Numbered from the stretch's first letter, positions 54,801-63,786 are shown. The stretch: DNA of 64,000 bases from Sphingobium sp. AP50 (GCF_900109095.1 NZ_FNYZ01000012.1:110466-174465), one strand, 5' to 3'. The notes: generated from the letters alone by a model not told the origin. Numbers and translations: made by a program.

Positions 54801-55582
54801 TCCGCCAGCAAAGCTCTCAATTCATCCGGCATCGGCCCAAAGCTCTTGCCAACGTGGCTATAGACTGCCGCGTCGGACCAGCCACGCGACGCTGGCGGCG
54901 AGACTTGAACTACATTGCCATCCTTGATGGCGTCCGCCTCTTGGCCCCAGCGCCTGAGAAAGGAAAGATCACTGGGTCGGATTTTACGCCGCCGAGCCGC
55001 TCGCCACAGTGCCCGACTATTCGGCCCGTAGCGCTCAGCAAAAAATGCGAGAACGGCCTGCTTCTTCTTCTCTACGGTCAACTCGGCTGCTTCGGCCACC
55101 ACTTCGCATCGCCGGAGCCGACCATGTATTGCGAGCCGAGATTGAAGATCCTTCACGGGAACGAGTGAGAGCAATGCATTGGCGTCGAATGTAGGTGAGC
55201 GCGTTGCTTTTCGCACTACACGGAGCGGATTAGCGCAATCGAATCCGACCATTTCGAATATGCCAACATGGGGTTCCACTCGCGACATAATCGCGTTGAT
55301 ATGCCGCGTCGCCGCGACAACGGTCACAAAATCAGCATGGCGCGCATAAACCTCAAGCTGCCCGTCAAGTCGGACAAGCGTGTCGCGGTCGGTTTTGATC
55401 TCGTAGCAGTGCAGATCATTTCGATCGCACACGGCAACGTCCGCCCGAACCTTGTAATTGTCGAGAATGAGTTCAGCCGTCAATGATGATTGGCTGGACA
55501 GCTCCCCCGTCGAGCGCAGAAAATCGAGAAGCGCAGCTTTTGCCTTAGGCTCTGCGCGATCATCTCCCACACGTCTCGTCAC
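54797..55582 (-). CDS. sce7726 family protein, predicted PD-(D/E)xK-like nuclease fold
   Basis: A 261-residue protein. The core, residues about 35-110, has KVRADVAVCD (D48), YEIKTDRDTLVRLDGQLEVYA (E61, K63) and FVTVVAATRH, which is the sce7726 pattern and has the spacing of a PD-(D/E)xK active site. The C-terminal half contains KKKQAVLAFFAERYGPNSRALW. The start is GTG 55582 with GGGGGA upstream. sce7726 and sce7725/Beta-type genes are recurrent neighbours in islands, here in convergent orientation with overlapping stops. Nuclease activity is inferred, not shown. Confidence 0.78.
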   Translation of the reverse strand: MTRRVGDDRAEPKAKAALLDFLRSTGELSSQSSLTAELILDNYKVRADVAVCDRNDLHCYEIKTDRDTLVRLDGQLEVYARHADFVTVVAATRHINAIMSRVEPHVGIFEMVGFDCANPLRVVRKATRSPTFDANALLSLVPVKDLQSRLAIHGRLRRCEVVAEAAELTVEKKKQAVLAFFAERYGPNSRALWRAARRRKIRPSDLSFLRRWGQEADAIKDGNVVQVSPPASRGWSDAAVYSHVGKSFGPMPDELRALLAD

Positions 55583-55991
55583 GTCATTCCCCCAGCCACA
55601 GCGAACTAGTGCGATCTGGCCGCTAAAGTGCGGCGCATAAAGCGTAACCCAAGCGCCAGCAAGGAAGAACAGCTTTGTTTTTCAGGGGAAGCCGGCACAA
55701 CCATCACTGAAAATTCTTGAGGGCAAACATCGTCCCTTGGGGCCGACGTTGACCCCATTGGGGAACGGCAGCTTAAAAAAAGCCGCTCGCCCGGCTGAAC
55801 GACCGACATGAGGCGCAACTGATGGGCCGCTTTGCGCCTCCTTCCGGTCATAAACATCCCGCGATGCTCATCCTGAGACCGGCCAGTCAGCTTTATAGTC
55901 GCGCAAGCGCACCGCGAAAGGCCGTGACAGCAACAGTATGGTTCGGCATGACCGGTGAAAAGGGCGTGCAGTCAGAAATTTCGGAGTTGTA
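55583..55991. other. Intergenic gap between divergent defence-like gene sets
   Basis: 409 bp with no recognised gene. It separates the sce7726-type gene (minus) from the coupled unknown pair (plus) and should hold both promoters. A frame on the minus strand (55606-55857) has no family features. Confidence 0.4.
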
Positions 55992-56693
55992 ATGAACTGG
56001 CAGATGGCCATGCGACGTCAGGCGGTGGTTGCCTGGCGTGATGAGCAGATAATGACCGCCTACAGCCTGTTCAGCGCCAAGGTGCAGGAAGCGCGTGCCT
56101 CATTTGAACAAGCACTCGTCGAACATGCTCGCCTGTATGACACGGTTTGGGATCCGACCGGCTTCGCGGAGCCCCGTATCGATGCGCAGCTACGCAAGAT
56201 CTTGCCTAAAGCATTAGCGGACTTTGTCGATGACGCGGCAACCGGGCTTGCCGACATCGCGCCTGAATTCGGGGAACTGGCTAAGGCACTGCGACACAGC
56301 CATACGCTTTCTCTGCCGCACGCCAAGCAGGTCGAACTTGCCGCAGCGCCCGCCACAGCCGTCCTCGTTCCCCGTCCTCCTTTGGTAAGCGACCAAGCTG
56401 CCTTGCCCGACGCTTCCGATGAGCGCTGGACGATCACGAAGCACATGGAAAGGCTTGCCGGTTCTGCTGGCCAAGTCGTGAAACGGGGAGCGGAGATCGT
56501 TCAAAAGCAGGCCGACGTCCTTGCCGATACCTTACAGGACAAGGCCGGCCTGCGTGAACGCGTAAGGATCGCCGCTCAAAAACGGATCGCGTCACATTGG
56601 ATGAGCGAAGCCGGAGATCCCCTACCGGTTTTGGCACAGCTGATCCGCATCATCGATACTACCACTGAAACCGCAAGGATGAGCATGCTATGA
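55992..56693 (+). CDS. Protein of unknown function, first of a coupled pair
   Basis: A 233-residue protein predicted to be mostly helical (long Ala/Glu/Arg-rich stretches such as FSAKVQEARASFEQALVEHA), with a Pro/Val-rich linker about residues 118-142 (AAAPATAVLVPRPPLV) separating two helical halves. No transmembrane segment or catalytic motif was seen, and I do not recognise the family. The stop overlaps the start of the next gene as ATGA, so the two products are made together and probably form a complex. Confidence 0.7.
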   Translation: MNWQMAMRRQAVVAWRDEQIMTAYSLFSAKVQEARASFEQALVEHARLYDTVWDPTGFAEPRIDAQLRKILPKALADFVDDAATGLADIAPEFGELAKALRHSHTLSLPHAKQVELAAAPATAVLVPRPPLVSDQAALPDASDERWTITKHMERLAGSAGQVVKRGAEIVQKQADVLADTLQDKAGLRERVRIAAQKRIASHWMSEAGDPLPVLAQLIRIIDTTTETARMSML

Positions 56694-57727
56694 TCACCGC
56701 GTCGATCGGAGATGTCCTGCTGCGCGAGGTTCCCAAGCATCTTGTTTCCGGAGTCGACAGTGGCGCCCTTAAACTGTTTGGATCTGTAATACGCGACGCA
56801 TCGACCGGCCAGATCGCCGGTTTCCTGCAAGAAGCAGCGCCGCTCGCAAAGCTCCTGTCGAATCCCTTATTGGGCGTGTCAGAGCTCGGGCTGAACGTCG
56901 GTCAGATTGTGCAAGGCGAATTCCTGCTGCAGGGGCTTGGCCGCGTAGAACGGGGCATGGCGACTTTGTCGCAGTTGAACTCCATCAATCTCGCGCTCAG
57001 CGCAGCAGGCATCGGGGTGTCCATAGCTGGTTTCGCAATTCTGGCCCACCGGATCGGCCGCGTGCAGAAGTCCGTCGATTGCCTCGCCGCGAAAATCGAT
57101 CTGATCGGCACAAAGATAGATCAGGTCAGGCAGGACCTGATTGATGCAGATCTCGCGGAACTCAAGGCCCTCGCTAAATCGCTCGATGAGGGATGGTCGC
57201 TCGCGAGTAACGATCGGGCAGAGCGGCAATGGCACGATGTGGCCAAGGGGGCGCTCAGCCAGCAGGTACGATTTGAATTGCGTGCCGAGCATATCCTCCG
57301 CTTGAATCCTGATTATGCGCTAGCTGACGCGATGTTCGACGCTGTCGCCTTTGCCAACAGCCTGCGGGTGGCAGCTTTTGCCGCTTGCAACGAGAGCATT
57401 GCCGCTCATGAAGCGGCCGCCGACGGGGCGAGGACCATCGAACGCCTTACGGGGGGTATCGGTGCTGCAGATATTGTCCGATCAAGCCTTGCCGAAGCCA
57501 GCGTAGAGGTTGGTACGCCTGAATGGGACACGGCGTTCTTGGCCGCAAAGGATGATGCCGGACCCAAGGTGCGGCAAATCCGGCATCGTGAGGCCGCGAT
57601 TGCGACCCGCACCGCACCCCTTCCCTTGTTGGAAGCGCGGGGCATCACCCCGCGTGACTGGCTTGCTGCCGCGCGCGAAGAAACCGAAGCTCCTATTCTC
57701 CTGCTGCTGCCCCCGGCTGGGGACTGA
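56690..57727 (+). CDS. Unknown membrane/coiled-coil protein, second of a coupled pair
   Basis: A 345-residue protein. Residues 1-80 are amphipathic and Leu-rich. A clear hydrophobic helix lies at about 99-119 (NLALSAAGIGVSIAGFAILA), followed directly by a heptad-like segment at about 121-170 (VQKSVDCLAAKIDLIGTKID, VRQDLIDADLAELKALAK). The C-terminal half is helical and soluble. This single-span helix plus coiled coil recalls membrane-active effectors, but no family is recognised. Its translation is coupled to the upstream gene. Confidence 0.7.
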   Translation: MITASIGDVLLREVPKHLVSGVDSGALKLFGSVIRDASTGQIAGFLQEAAPLAKLLSNPLLGVSELGLNVGQIVQGEFLLQGLGRVERGMATLSQLNSINLALSAAGIGVSIAGFAILAHRIGRVQKSVDCLAAKIDLIGTKIDQVRQDLIDADLAELKALAKSLDEGWSLASNDRAERQWHDVAKGALSQQVRFELRAEHILRLNPDYALADAMFDAVAFANSLRVAAFAACNESIAAHEAAADGARTIERLTGGIGAADIVRSSLAEASVEVGTPEWDTAFLAAKDDAGPKVRQIRHREAAIATRTAPLPLLEARGITPRDWLAAAREETEAPILLLLPPAGD

Positions 57728-57980
57728 CTTGGCCGGCTGGTTTAAGCCTCACACCCAATCGTGGAGGCCAAAGGCTGCGCATGGATAGGCTGCGCGCGGT
57801 AAACAACAATTTTTAGCAGCTTGATCCGAAAAATCGCCCGGCAAGGCTTCGTCCATGTCGGTCGTTCGTGAAGGTCTTATAGCAGACATAATTTCTCCCT
57901 TTTCCCGACCTTCTCGTTGGGCATGTAGCCTAAGGTGTGCCAATGTCGGTTCGACTGAATCTTCAAAAGTGGGAATTTAC

Positions 57981-59087
57981 ATGACACTGGCAAATGAAAT
58001 CGAAAGAGCCAGGAAGAAAGTCGTTACTGACGGGTATGAGATGTCATTGGGTGAAGTCGTCAATCTCTACCGAGACAATGAACTCGTCATAGATCCGGTG
58101 TTCCAACGCTTATTTCGTTGGGATGATGGGCGAAAAACCAGATTTATAGAGTCGGTTATTCTTGGAATTCCAATTCCTCCTATTTTTGTTTATCAAAACA
58201 AAGATGGAATATGGGAATTAGTGGACGGTTTGCAGAGAGTTTCGACTATCCTGCAACTTACTGGAGATCTCCAGGGAGCGCGCGCTCAGGAACTCGGCGA
58301 ATTGGTCCTCAATGGCACTCGATTTCTTCCTAGCCTTAACGGCAAACGTTGGATGGAATCCGCTCAGGATGCCGGAGATGGCTTGGGCCAAGCGCTTCAA
58401 ATTGAAATCAAGCGTTCCAGAATTCGTGTTGAAATCCTCAAGTCTGAGAGCGATGTGTCAGCGAAGTTCGAACTATTTCAGAGGTTGAATACTGGCGGTG
58501 CCAAGCTGTCAGAGCAGGAAGTTCGAAATAGTATGGCTGTATCACTCAATAAATCATTTTACGATTGGATGATAATACAGTCAAATAATCCACATTTTAA
58601 AAACACCACGTCTCAGACGCCTGCGGCGCTAGATGCTCAAGAGGGTGTTGAGCTTGCTCTACGATTTTTGGCATTTAGAAATATTGCATATCAATCTGGA
58701 CTTGATGTTCATGAGTACCTGGATGAAGCTCTCATCGAACTCGCCGGCAACCCCAATTTCGATATGGCATCGGAGGGCTTGGTCTTCGAGCGAACCTTCA
58801 AAATTCTTAATAACGCCCTTGGCTCATCAGCCTTCAAGAAATGGGATGGAAATGCCTTTAAGGGCATGTTCTTGATGTCGGTCTATGAAGTAATGTCGAC
58901 CGGCGTATCGTACAATCTCGATGCGATCGAAGCAATGCAACCGCAGCAACAAGAATCTTTCATTCAAAGTAAAGCTCAGGGTTTGTGGGCAAACCAAGCT
59001 TTCACACAGAACTCTGGTGCGGGAGTCCGCGGTACTACGAGGCTATCTAAGTTGCTGCCCATCGCAGCTGATCTTTTGAAGCCCTAA
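57981..59087 (+). CDS. DUF262 (GmrSD-like N-terminal) domain protein
   Basis: A 368-residue protein. The DUF262 domain (residues about 18-230) shows VIDPVFQRLFRWDDGRKTRFIES, ILGIPIPPIFVYQNKDG and the hallmark LVDGLQRVSTIL (DGxQR loop, nucleotide/ParB-like fold), then LFQRLNTGGAKLSEQEVRNS. No DUF1524 HNH domain follows, unlike full GmrSD. DUF262 proteins are often antiviral. The start at 57981 was chosen by GGGA spacing. Base composition is visibly more AT-rich than in neighbouring genes. It lies 5 bp before a HEPN gene. Confidence 0.87.
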   Translation: MTLANEIERARKKVVTDGYEMSLGEVVNLYRDNELVIDPVFQRLFRWDDGRKTRFIESVILGIPIPPIFVYQNKDGIWELVDGLQRVSTILQLTGDLQGARAQELGELVLNGTRFLPSLNGKRWMESAQDAGDGLGQALQIEIKRSRIRVEILKSESDVSAKFELFQRLNTGGAKLSEQEVRNSMAVSLNKSFYDWMIIQSNNPHFKNTTSQTPAALDAQEGVELALRFLAFRNIAYQSGLDVHEYLDEALIELAGNPNFDMASEGLVFERTFKILNNALGSSAFKKWDGNAFKGMFLMSVYEVMSTGVSYNLDAIEAMQPQQQESFIQSKAQGLWANQAFTQNSGAGVRGTTRLSKLLPIAADLLKP

Positions 59088-59092
59088 AAGGC

Positions 59093-59737
59093 ATGGCGGA
59101 CGTAAGGACGTTAGATCAGTTTCAGGATGCCCTCGACAAAGAAATGAGTTGGAGGGTAAAGGAAATTGGCGTGTTTAACGTCGCTTCCCGGAAAAATGGT
59201 TCTGAGAATAAGTCTTTCATTCGAGCAGGTGTCGCACTGACCTATGCGCATTGGGAAGGGTTTATTAAAAAATCGTCTGAAATATATTTAAAGTACGTCG
59301 ACTACAAAAGTCTTTCTTATCGGGATTTGAAAAGCTGCTTCGCCGTCTTCGGGCTGAAAAGCCGTTTAGCCACTCTCGTCGATTCGAAGAAATCGGTTAC
59401 AAATATCGACGCTTTTGAATTTATCATCGGCGAACTCGACAGCATAGCAAAGCTGGACTTGGCCTCAGCAATAAATACCCAGTCAAACCTTTCTTCCAAG
59501 GTTTTTTGCAACATCGCGAACTCGTTGGCTATAGACACAGTGCCTTACGATACGCGCTTCAATTTGATCGACAAAAAGCTTGTAGACCAACGAAACGCGA
59601 TTGCACATGGTGAGCACCTCACTCTTAGCGGGGCCGATTTTAGCATTCTGGTCACGGAAGTGCTCGATTTGATGCGGCTATACAAAACCGATCTTCAGAA
59701 TGCAGCAAGCCTCGAGTCTTACAAGCGCTCTGCTTAA
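59093..59737 (+). CDS. HEPN-like nuclease, MAE_28990/MAE_18760 type
   Basis: A 214-residue, all-helical protein. The HEPN RNase motif RxxxxH is seen as R167-NAIA-H172 in VDQRNAIAHGEHLTL. The ALTYAHWEGFIKKSSEIYLKY segment is typical of the MAE_28990/MAE_18760 HEPN group, which is predicted to cut RNA. Adjacent DUF262 and HEPN genes are a recurrent arrangement; the DUF262 protein may act as sensor and the HEPN protein as effector or toxin (inference). The gene shares the AT-rich composition of its partner. Confidence 0.82.
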   Translation: MADVRTLDQFQDALDKEMSWRVKEIGVFNVASRKNGSENKSFIRAGVALTYAHWEGFIKKSSEIYLKYVDYKSLSYRDLKSCFAVFGLKSRLATLVDSKKSVTNIDAFEFIIGELDSIAKLDLASAINTQSNLSSKVFCNIANSLAIDTVPYDTRFNLIDKKLVDQRNAIAHGEHLTLSGADFSILVTEVLDLMRLYKTDLQNAASLESYKRSA

Positions 59738-59888
59738 GCGGCAGACACCGCAGCCAGCCGCATCGTGGTCGTATCGCAATTGCCGGGACGCCAGCGCAGC
59801 AGGCGCAGCACCTATATATCGCGGCCAACCCGGCTATGGCGCGCACATGGATGGTGACAATGACGGTATAGCCTGCGAACCTTCCTAA
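59700..59888 (+). pseudogene. Truncated Excalibur-domain fragment
   Basis: From about 59763 the frame gives YRNCRDASAAGAAPIYRGQP then GYGAHMDGDNDGIACEPS, a full Excalibur calcium-binding motif (two Cys, DxDxDG). The only upstream ATG lies inside the HEPN gene in another frame, and no signal peptide or partner domain precedes it. It appears to be the 3' remnant of a larger secreted protein cut off when the HEPN pair was inserted. Confidence 0.55.
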
Positions 59889-60033
59889 AATGACTAGACC
59901 GGCCGCAAAGCGCCCCTTTTTGCCGTTTAGCGGTTCTTGTCCACCTTCCATAAGCGTACATCTGTTCAGGTTGCGCTGCCAACCCGGCAGAGTTACGATC
60001 GGATCGTAGAGTATCTAGTCTGGCCTTGCCTTA

Positions 60034-60777
60034 ATGGGGGACTTTGTGAATAGCCGGGAGATTGCCGATCGGGCGGACCTAGCCCAGTTCATAGCCGCCT
60101 CTGGCGGCGGTCCCCATTATGTTTACGTGCTGCGTGTTCCGGATGGAGAGCCAAAACATGGTGGCTTAGGCACGCCCTTCTATGTCGGTATTGGGCAGGG
60201 CGCGCGATTGTTCGCTCACGAGGAAGAGGCTCGTGACCCGTTGCGTTATAGTGCCAAGGTCGAGACCATCCGGTCGATATGGGCCAAGGGCGGCGAGGTT
60301 GTCCGCACCATCGACAGCGTACACATAGTCGAGCCCTGGGACCGGGAGGAGGAGTTGATCAACTCGATTGGTCGTCTGGCGGAGGGCGCAGGGCCGCTGA
60401 CAAACGCCCAGACCTATGCTCGCTCAGTCAAGCTCAATGGCATCGAGGTTCGCAAATATGCGGCAGATCATGCAGAGTCAGGTGACGCGAACGCGATTCC
60501 CGCAAAGTTTAAGCTCCGTCACACCCGTTTGATGGCAGGGCCTAGAGAGCCGCTGTCCCGTACTAGCGTTTTCGGAAAGATATACACGGTTGTCGAAGCC
60601 AACCCTGGCGTCACGGGTGAGGATCTGATTGGCTTGTTAAAAGCCGTCGATTTTTCGGGTAACAAGTCGGCATACACTCAAGGAGGACAAGTTTCCTCAT
60701 CGTGGTTGGTGGGTTACATCGAAGGCGGATATTTTCGCGGTGATCGCCATCACCTTCAGGATTATAAGGCACAGTGA
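60034..60777 (+). CDS. GIY-YIG nuclease (LEM-3-like) domain protein
   Basis: A 247-residue protein. The GIY-YIG domain (residues about 27-130) has HYVYVLRVP and TPFYVGIGQGARLFAHEEEA, with the YVG signature, catalytic Arg58, His62 and the later Glu in DREEELINSIG and Asn in GPLTNAQ. This is the LEM-3-like subtype that cleaves DNA. The C-terminal part (about 180-247) looks like a winged helix (SVFGKIYTVVEANPGVTGEDLIGLLK). ATG 60034 lacks a ribosome site; GTG 60046 with GGGGGA is an alternative start. It is coupled by GTGA to a UDG-fold gene. Confidence 0.82.
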   Translation: MGDFVNSREIADRADLAQFIAASGGGPHYVYVLRVPDGEPKHGGLGTPFYVGIGQGARLFAHEEEARDPLRYSAKVETIRSIWAKGGEVVRTIDSVHIVEPWDREEELINSIGRLAEGAGPLTNAQTYARSVKLNGIEVRKYAADHAESGDANAIPAKFKLRHTRLMAGPREPLSRTSVFGKIYTVVEANPGVTGEDLIGLLKAVDFSGNKSAYTQGGQVSSSWLVGYIEGGYFRGDRHHLQDYKAQ

Positions 60778-61436
60778 CTGCGACCGCATGTATGGCGGCG
60801 CTGCGCGAGTACTTATCGGCCGATGTTGCGCTGGCCAACTCGCCGGGCAAGGTCCTGTATAGCTCGGCTGCGACTCTCGATCCGTTTCCGATATATTTTC
60901 TTGGGACAAATCCCGGTGGTGCGCTGCCCAGCACTCTGGCTCAGTCCCTCGACGACATTACAAACGGATCAAACGAGTATCTGGATTACTCCTGGGAATG
61001 CCGACCACTAGGCCAAGCCAAGCTCCAGAAGCAGGTTACTAGGTTCTTGTCAGGTCTCGGTTTTGAGTCTCGCAACGTTCCTGCCAGCAATATCGTGATG
61101 ACCCGATCGCGCGGAATTACGTCGCACCACGACATGGACGGCGATGCGCGGCGATGCTGGCCGCTTCATCAAATCATATTGGAAAGCGTTCAGCCTCGAG
61201 CGATTCTTGCTTTTGGGAGCGGCCTTGAAAAGTCAGCGTTCGCCTATCTTCGTGCCTTCCTTAAGCCCGATGAGGTTGAGAGCATTCCCGCTGAACAGCC
61301 CGGCTTTACCTGCCATGCCTTCAAAGCCAGCTTGGGGACGAGAACCACCAACGTCGTTGTTGTGCCGCATCTGACGCGGTATTCGCCTTACAAGAAGCCG
61401 GCCATCATGGAATGGGTCAAGGCAAGGCTGGCCTGA
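60774..61436 (+). CDS. Uracil-DNA-glycosylase-superfamily-like protein
   Basis: A 220-residue protein. Motif 1 YFLGTNPGG (residues 41-49) matches the G-x-NPG active-site loop of the MUG/TDG-like branch. PRAILAFGSG is the central strand and VVVPHLTRYSPYKKP (H199) replaces the usual HPS loop. DNA glycosylases of this fold flip out and excise a base; the altered second loop suggests a non-uracil target. Its GTG start overlaps the stop of the GIY-YIG nuclease gene by 4 bp, so the two act together. The substrate is unknown. Confidence 0.72.
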   Translation: MTATACMAALREYLSADVALANSPGKVLYSSAATLDPFPIYFLGTNPGGALPSTLAQSLDDITNGSNEYLDYSWECRPLGQAKLQKQVTRFLSGLGFESRNVPASNIVMTRSRGITSHHDMDGDARRCWPLHQIILESVQPRAILAFGSGLEKSAFAYLRAFLKPDEVESIPAEQPGFTCHAFKASLGTRTTNVVVVPHLTRYSPYKKPAIMEWVKARLA

Positions 61437-61903
61437 ACGAAACATCGTTATTAGCTATACTGTTAGCGGCTGCAAAAGCTTTTTTAGGCGCTTGCCGTCG
61501 ATAAAATTGAGTTATTCAATGTCGGCTATCTCTCAGTCTATCATCGTAACCAGTCGTTCTCCTTACGGCCAAAAGGCGCCCTTCGGACGTTAGGCGCTTC
61601 GTGGAGAGCACCCCACCGGTCGCATGGGCAGAATAGGATGGAGCTTACCGGATATGTGTCTGAGAACGATCGTAGTGTATGGCCCCAGAATCGCTTGCAG
61701 ACCGAGTGCTAATAGGTGATTATCCGTTTTGGCGGGCAGACCCGATTTGGGAACGCCCATGTTAAGACGATATCAACTACGCCTCCCGGGCATTGCAGCG
61801 CTGCCGCCGTATTTTGAGCCGGATTTTAGTTACGGCTTAAATGGCACCGTGCAATCACGAAATGTTCACGATTTACCCCTTGCCATCTGCTTGAAAGATG
61901 GCG
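61437..61903. other. Gap between nuclease pair and recombinase module
   Basis: 467 bp without a gene I can support. A weak terminator-like AGCGGCTGC/AAAAGCTTTTTT stretch follows the glycosylase gene at about 61467-61486. A 61-codon frame at 61729-61914 has no family features. Confidence 0.35.
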
Positions 61904-62089
61904 ACGATGGCTGACGCTGATCAGCCCAAGGGGCAGAGGCTATATTGCCGCAGACTGGGATATCGAACCGATAATCCTGCTCTGGATAGCCATGACCCAC
62001 GTATGATCGCGCTGGTTCGGTTGCTCGCACGCCATGCTGCACGATGTGCGTATTCCGATTTTCTCAAGGAGTCCGAGGAAGGCTCCTGA
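61904..62089 (+). CDS. Small protein upstream of serine recombinase
   Basis: A 61-residue protein (MADADQPKGQRLYCRRLGYR through RMIALVRLLARHAARCAYSD to ESEEGS) with a coding-like composition and an amphipathic helix in its second half. It ends 8 bp before the recombinase start, so the two are likely co-translated. The family is unknown to me; a small recombination accessory factor is one possibility given the position. An earlier in-frame ATG at 61898 is equally possible. Confidence 0.5.
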   Translation, partial: TMADADQPKGQRLYCRRLGYRTDNPALDSHDPRMIALVRLLARHAARCAYSDFLKESEEGS

Positions 62090-62097
62090 AATGGAGA

Positions 62098-63771
62098 ATG
62101 AGTGTGAGGGTTGCCTTATACGCGCGCTATTCGGGTGATAATCAGCGAGAAGCATCCATCTTCGATCAACTCCGGATTTGCCGGCTCCATGCGGAGAAAA
62201 TGGGTTGGGATATCGTCGAAGAATATACGGATCCCAAAATTTCCGGGGCCTCGATGTTCCTGCGCCCTGGTATTCAAGCACTGATTTCTGACGCTGGTTG
62301 CCGGCGATTTGATGTCGTCCTAGCCGAAGCCATGGACCGGTTGTCGCGCGATCAGGAGGATATGGCCGGCATCTACAAGCGAATGACGTTTTCCGACATC
62401 AAGATCATCACTTTGTCGGAAGGTGAAGTCAGCCCCCTTCATGTCGGCCTTAAAGGAACAATGAATGCCCTGTTCCTGAAGGATCTGGCTGACAAGGTAA
62501 GACGAGGCCTCCGCGGACGCGTTGAGCTCGGAAAATCAGGCGGAGGCAATTCGTACGGATATGATGTCGTCCGGAGAATGAATGCAACTGGTGAGCTGGA
62601 GCGCGGTGACCGGACGATCAATGAGGTCCAGGCAAATGTGGTCCTTCGCATTTTCCGCGACTACATCGATGGCAAGTCTCCCAAGGCGATTGCATTCGAA
62701 CTTAATCGCCAAGGTGTTGAGAGTCCGTCCGGCGTTCACTGGGGGGCGAGTACAATCAACGGCAATTGCCAACGGGGGACCGGCATTCTCAACAATGAGA
62801 TGTATGTCGGTAAAATAGTCTGGAATCGACAGCGCTTCATCAAAGACCCGAGCAGCGGCAAGCGGCAAGCCCGCCTCAACCCTCAATCTGACTGGGTCAT
62901 TCAGGACGTGCCCGAACTTCGGATCGTTCCGGAAGATTTGTGGCAGGAGGCAAAGCGGAAGCAAGCCTCGCTCATGCTGCCTCGCGGCGAGCAGAGAGCG
63001 AATGCAAGCTTTCGTGATCGCCGTCGACCAAAGCATCTTTTGACCGGACTGGTTCGCTGTGGCTGCTGCGGCGGCGTTTATACGTCTGTATCAGGAACGT
63101 TGCTGGGATGCTCTGCGGCCAAAGGTAAAGGCACTTGCGATAACAAGCATAGCATCAGGCGAGATGTTCTCGATCAGCTGGTACTCGGCGCCTTGAAGCG
63201 CGAACTCATGCAGCCCGACTTGTTTGCGGAATTCTGCCATGAGTTCACTCGTGAAGTGAACCGCCTCCGAGCGTCAGCGGGGAACTCTATCACGGCTGCA
63301 AAGGCCGAGATCAAAAAGATTGATCGCGATCTCGACATGCTCCTGAACGTCATTCTGAGAGGTGGGGCCGCGGAGAAGATCAATGCGAAGATGATTTCGC
63401 TGGAGGCTCGTAAAAAGGAACTGGAGCAGGAACTGCTGCAAAGTGAAGCTCCCGCTCCGATGCTCCATCCGAATATGGCTCTTCACTATCACCGTCAGAT
63501 TGAAGCGCTTCACGTTGCGATATCAGGAATGGATGAAGCGTCGCGTCTGCAGGCCCGTGACATTCTGCATTCGATGCTATCAGCGATCTACATATCGCCT
63601 GACGGGGAGCAACATACCACGGTCGACATACGCGGTGACCTGGCAGGCATTATCGCAATCTGCAGACAACAAAAAGGCCGCCCAAAGGCGGCCGTAAACG
63701 GCGCTATCGCTTACTTTGATGCGGAGTTTGCGAGTTCAAACCACATTGCTTCCGATAAATGTAGTTTAAGT

Positions 63772-63786
<15 letters not shown>
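62098..63786 (+). CDS. Large serine recombinase
   Basis: A 562-residue site-specific recombinase. N-terminal resolvase domain (residues 1-140) with the nucleophile Ser12 in RVALYARYSGDNQ, then AEAMDRLSRDQEDMAG and the KDLADKVRRGLRGRVELGKSGG linker. A recombinase DNA-binding domain with GNSYGYDVV and LNNEMYVGKIVWNRQ, a zinc ribbon (RCGCCGGVY, Cys in LLGCSAAKGKGTC) and a coiled coil (about 390-470) follow. ATG 62098 has GGAG upstream. The last codons run antisense into tRNA-fMet, and the stop TAG lies in its T-arm, so the C-terminus comes from host DNA at the insertion site. Confidence 0.94.
63671..63693 (-). terminator. Intrinsic terminator of the rRNA/tRNA-fMet operon
   Basis: GGCCGCC and GGCGGCC arms (63676-63682, 63687-63693) around a 4-base loop are followed on the minus strand by TTTTT (63671-63675). 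It sits about 80 bp downstream of tRNA-fMet in its direction of transcription, inside the recombinase coding sequence on the opposite strand. Confidence 0.85.

Noticed and set aside
61729..61914. 61-codon frame before the small recombinase-linked gene
   Set aside because: No domain features and partial overlap with the better-supported small ORF at 61904.
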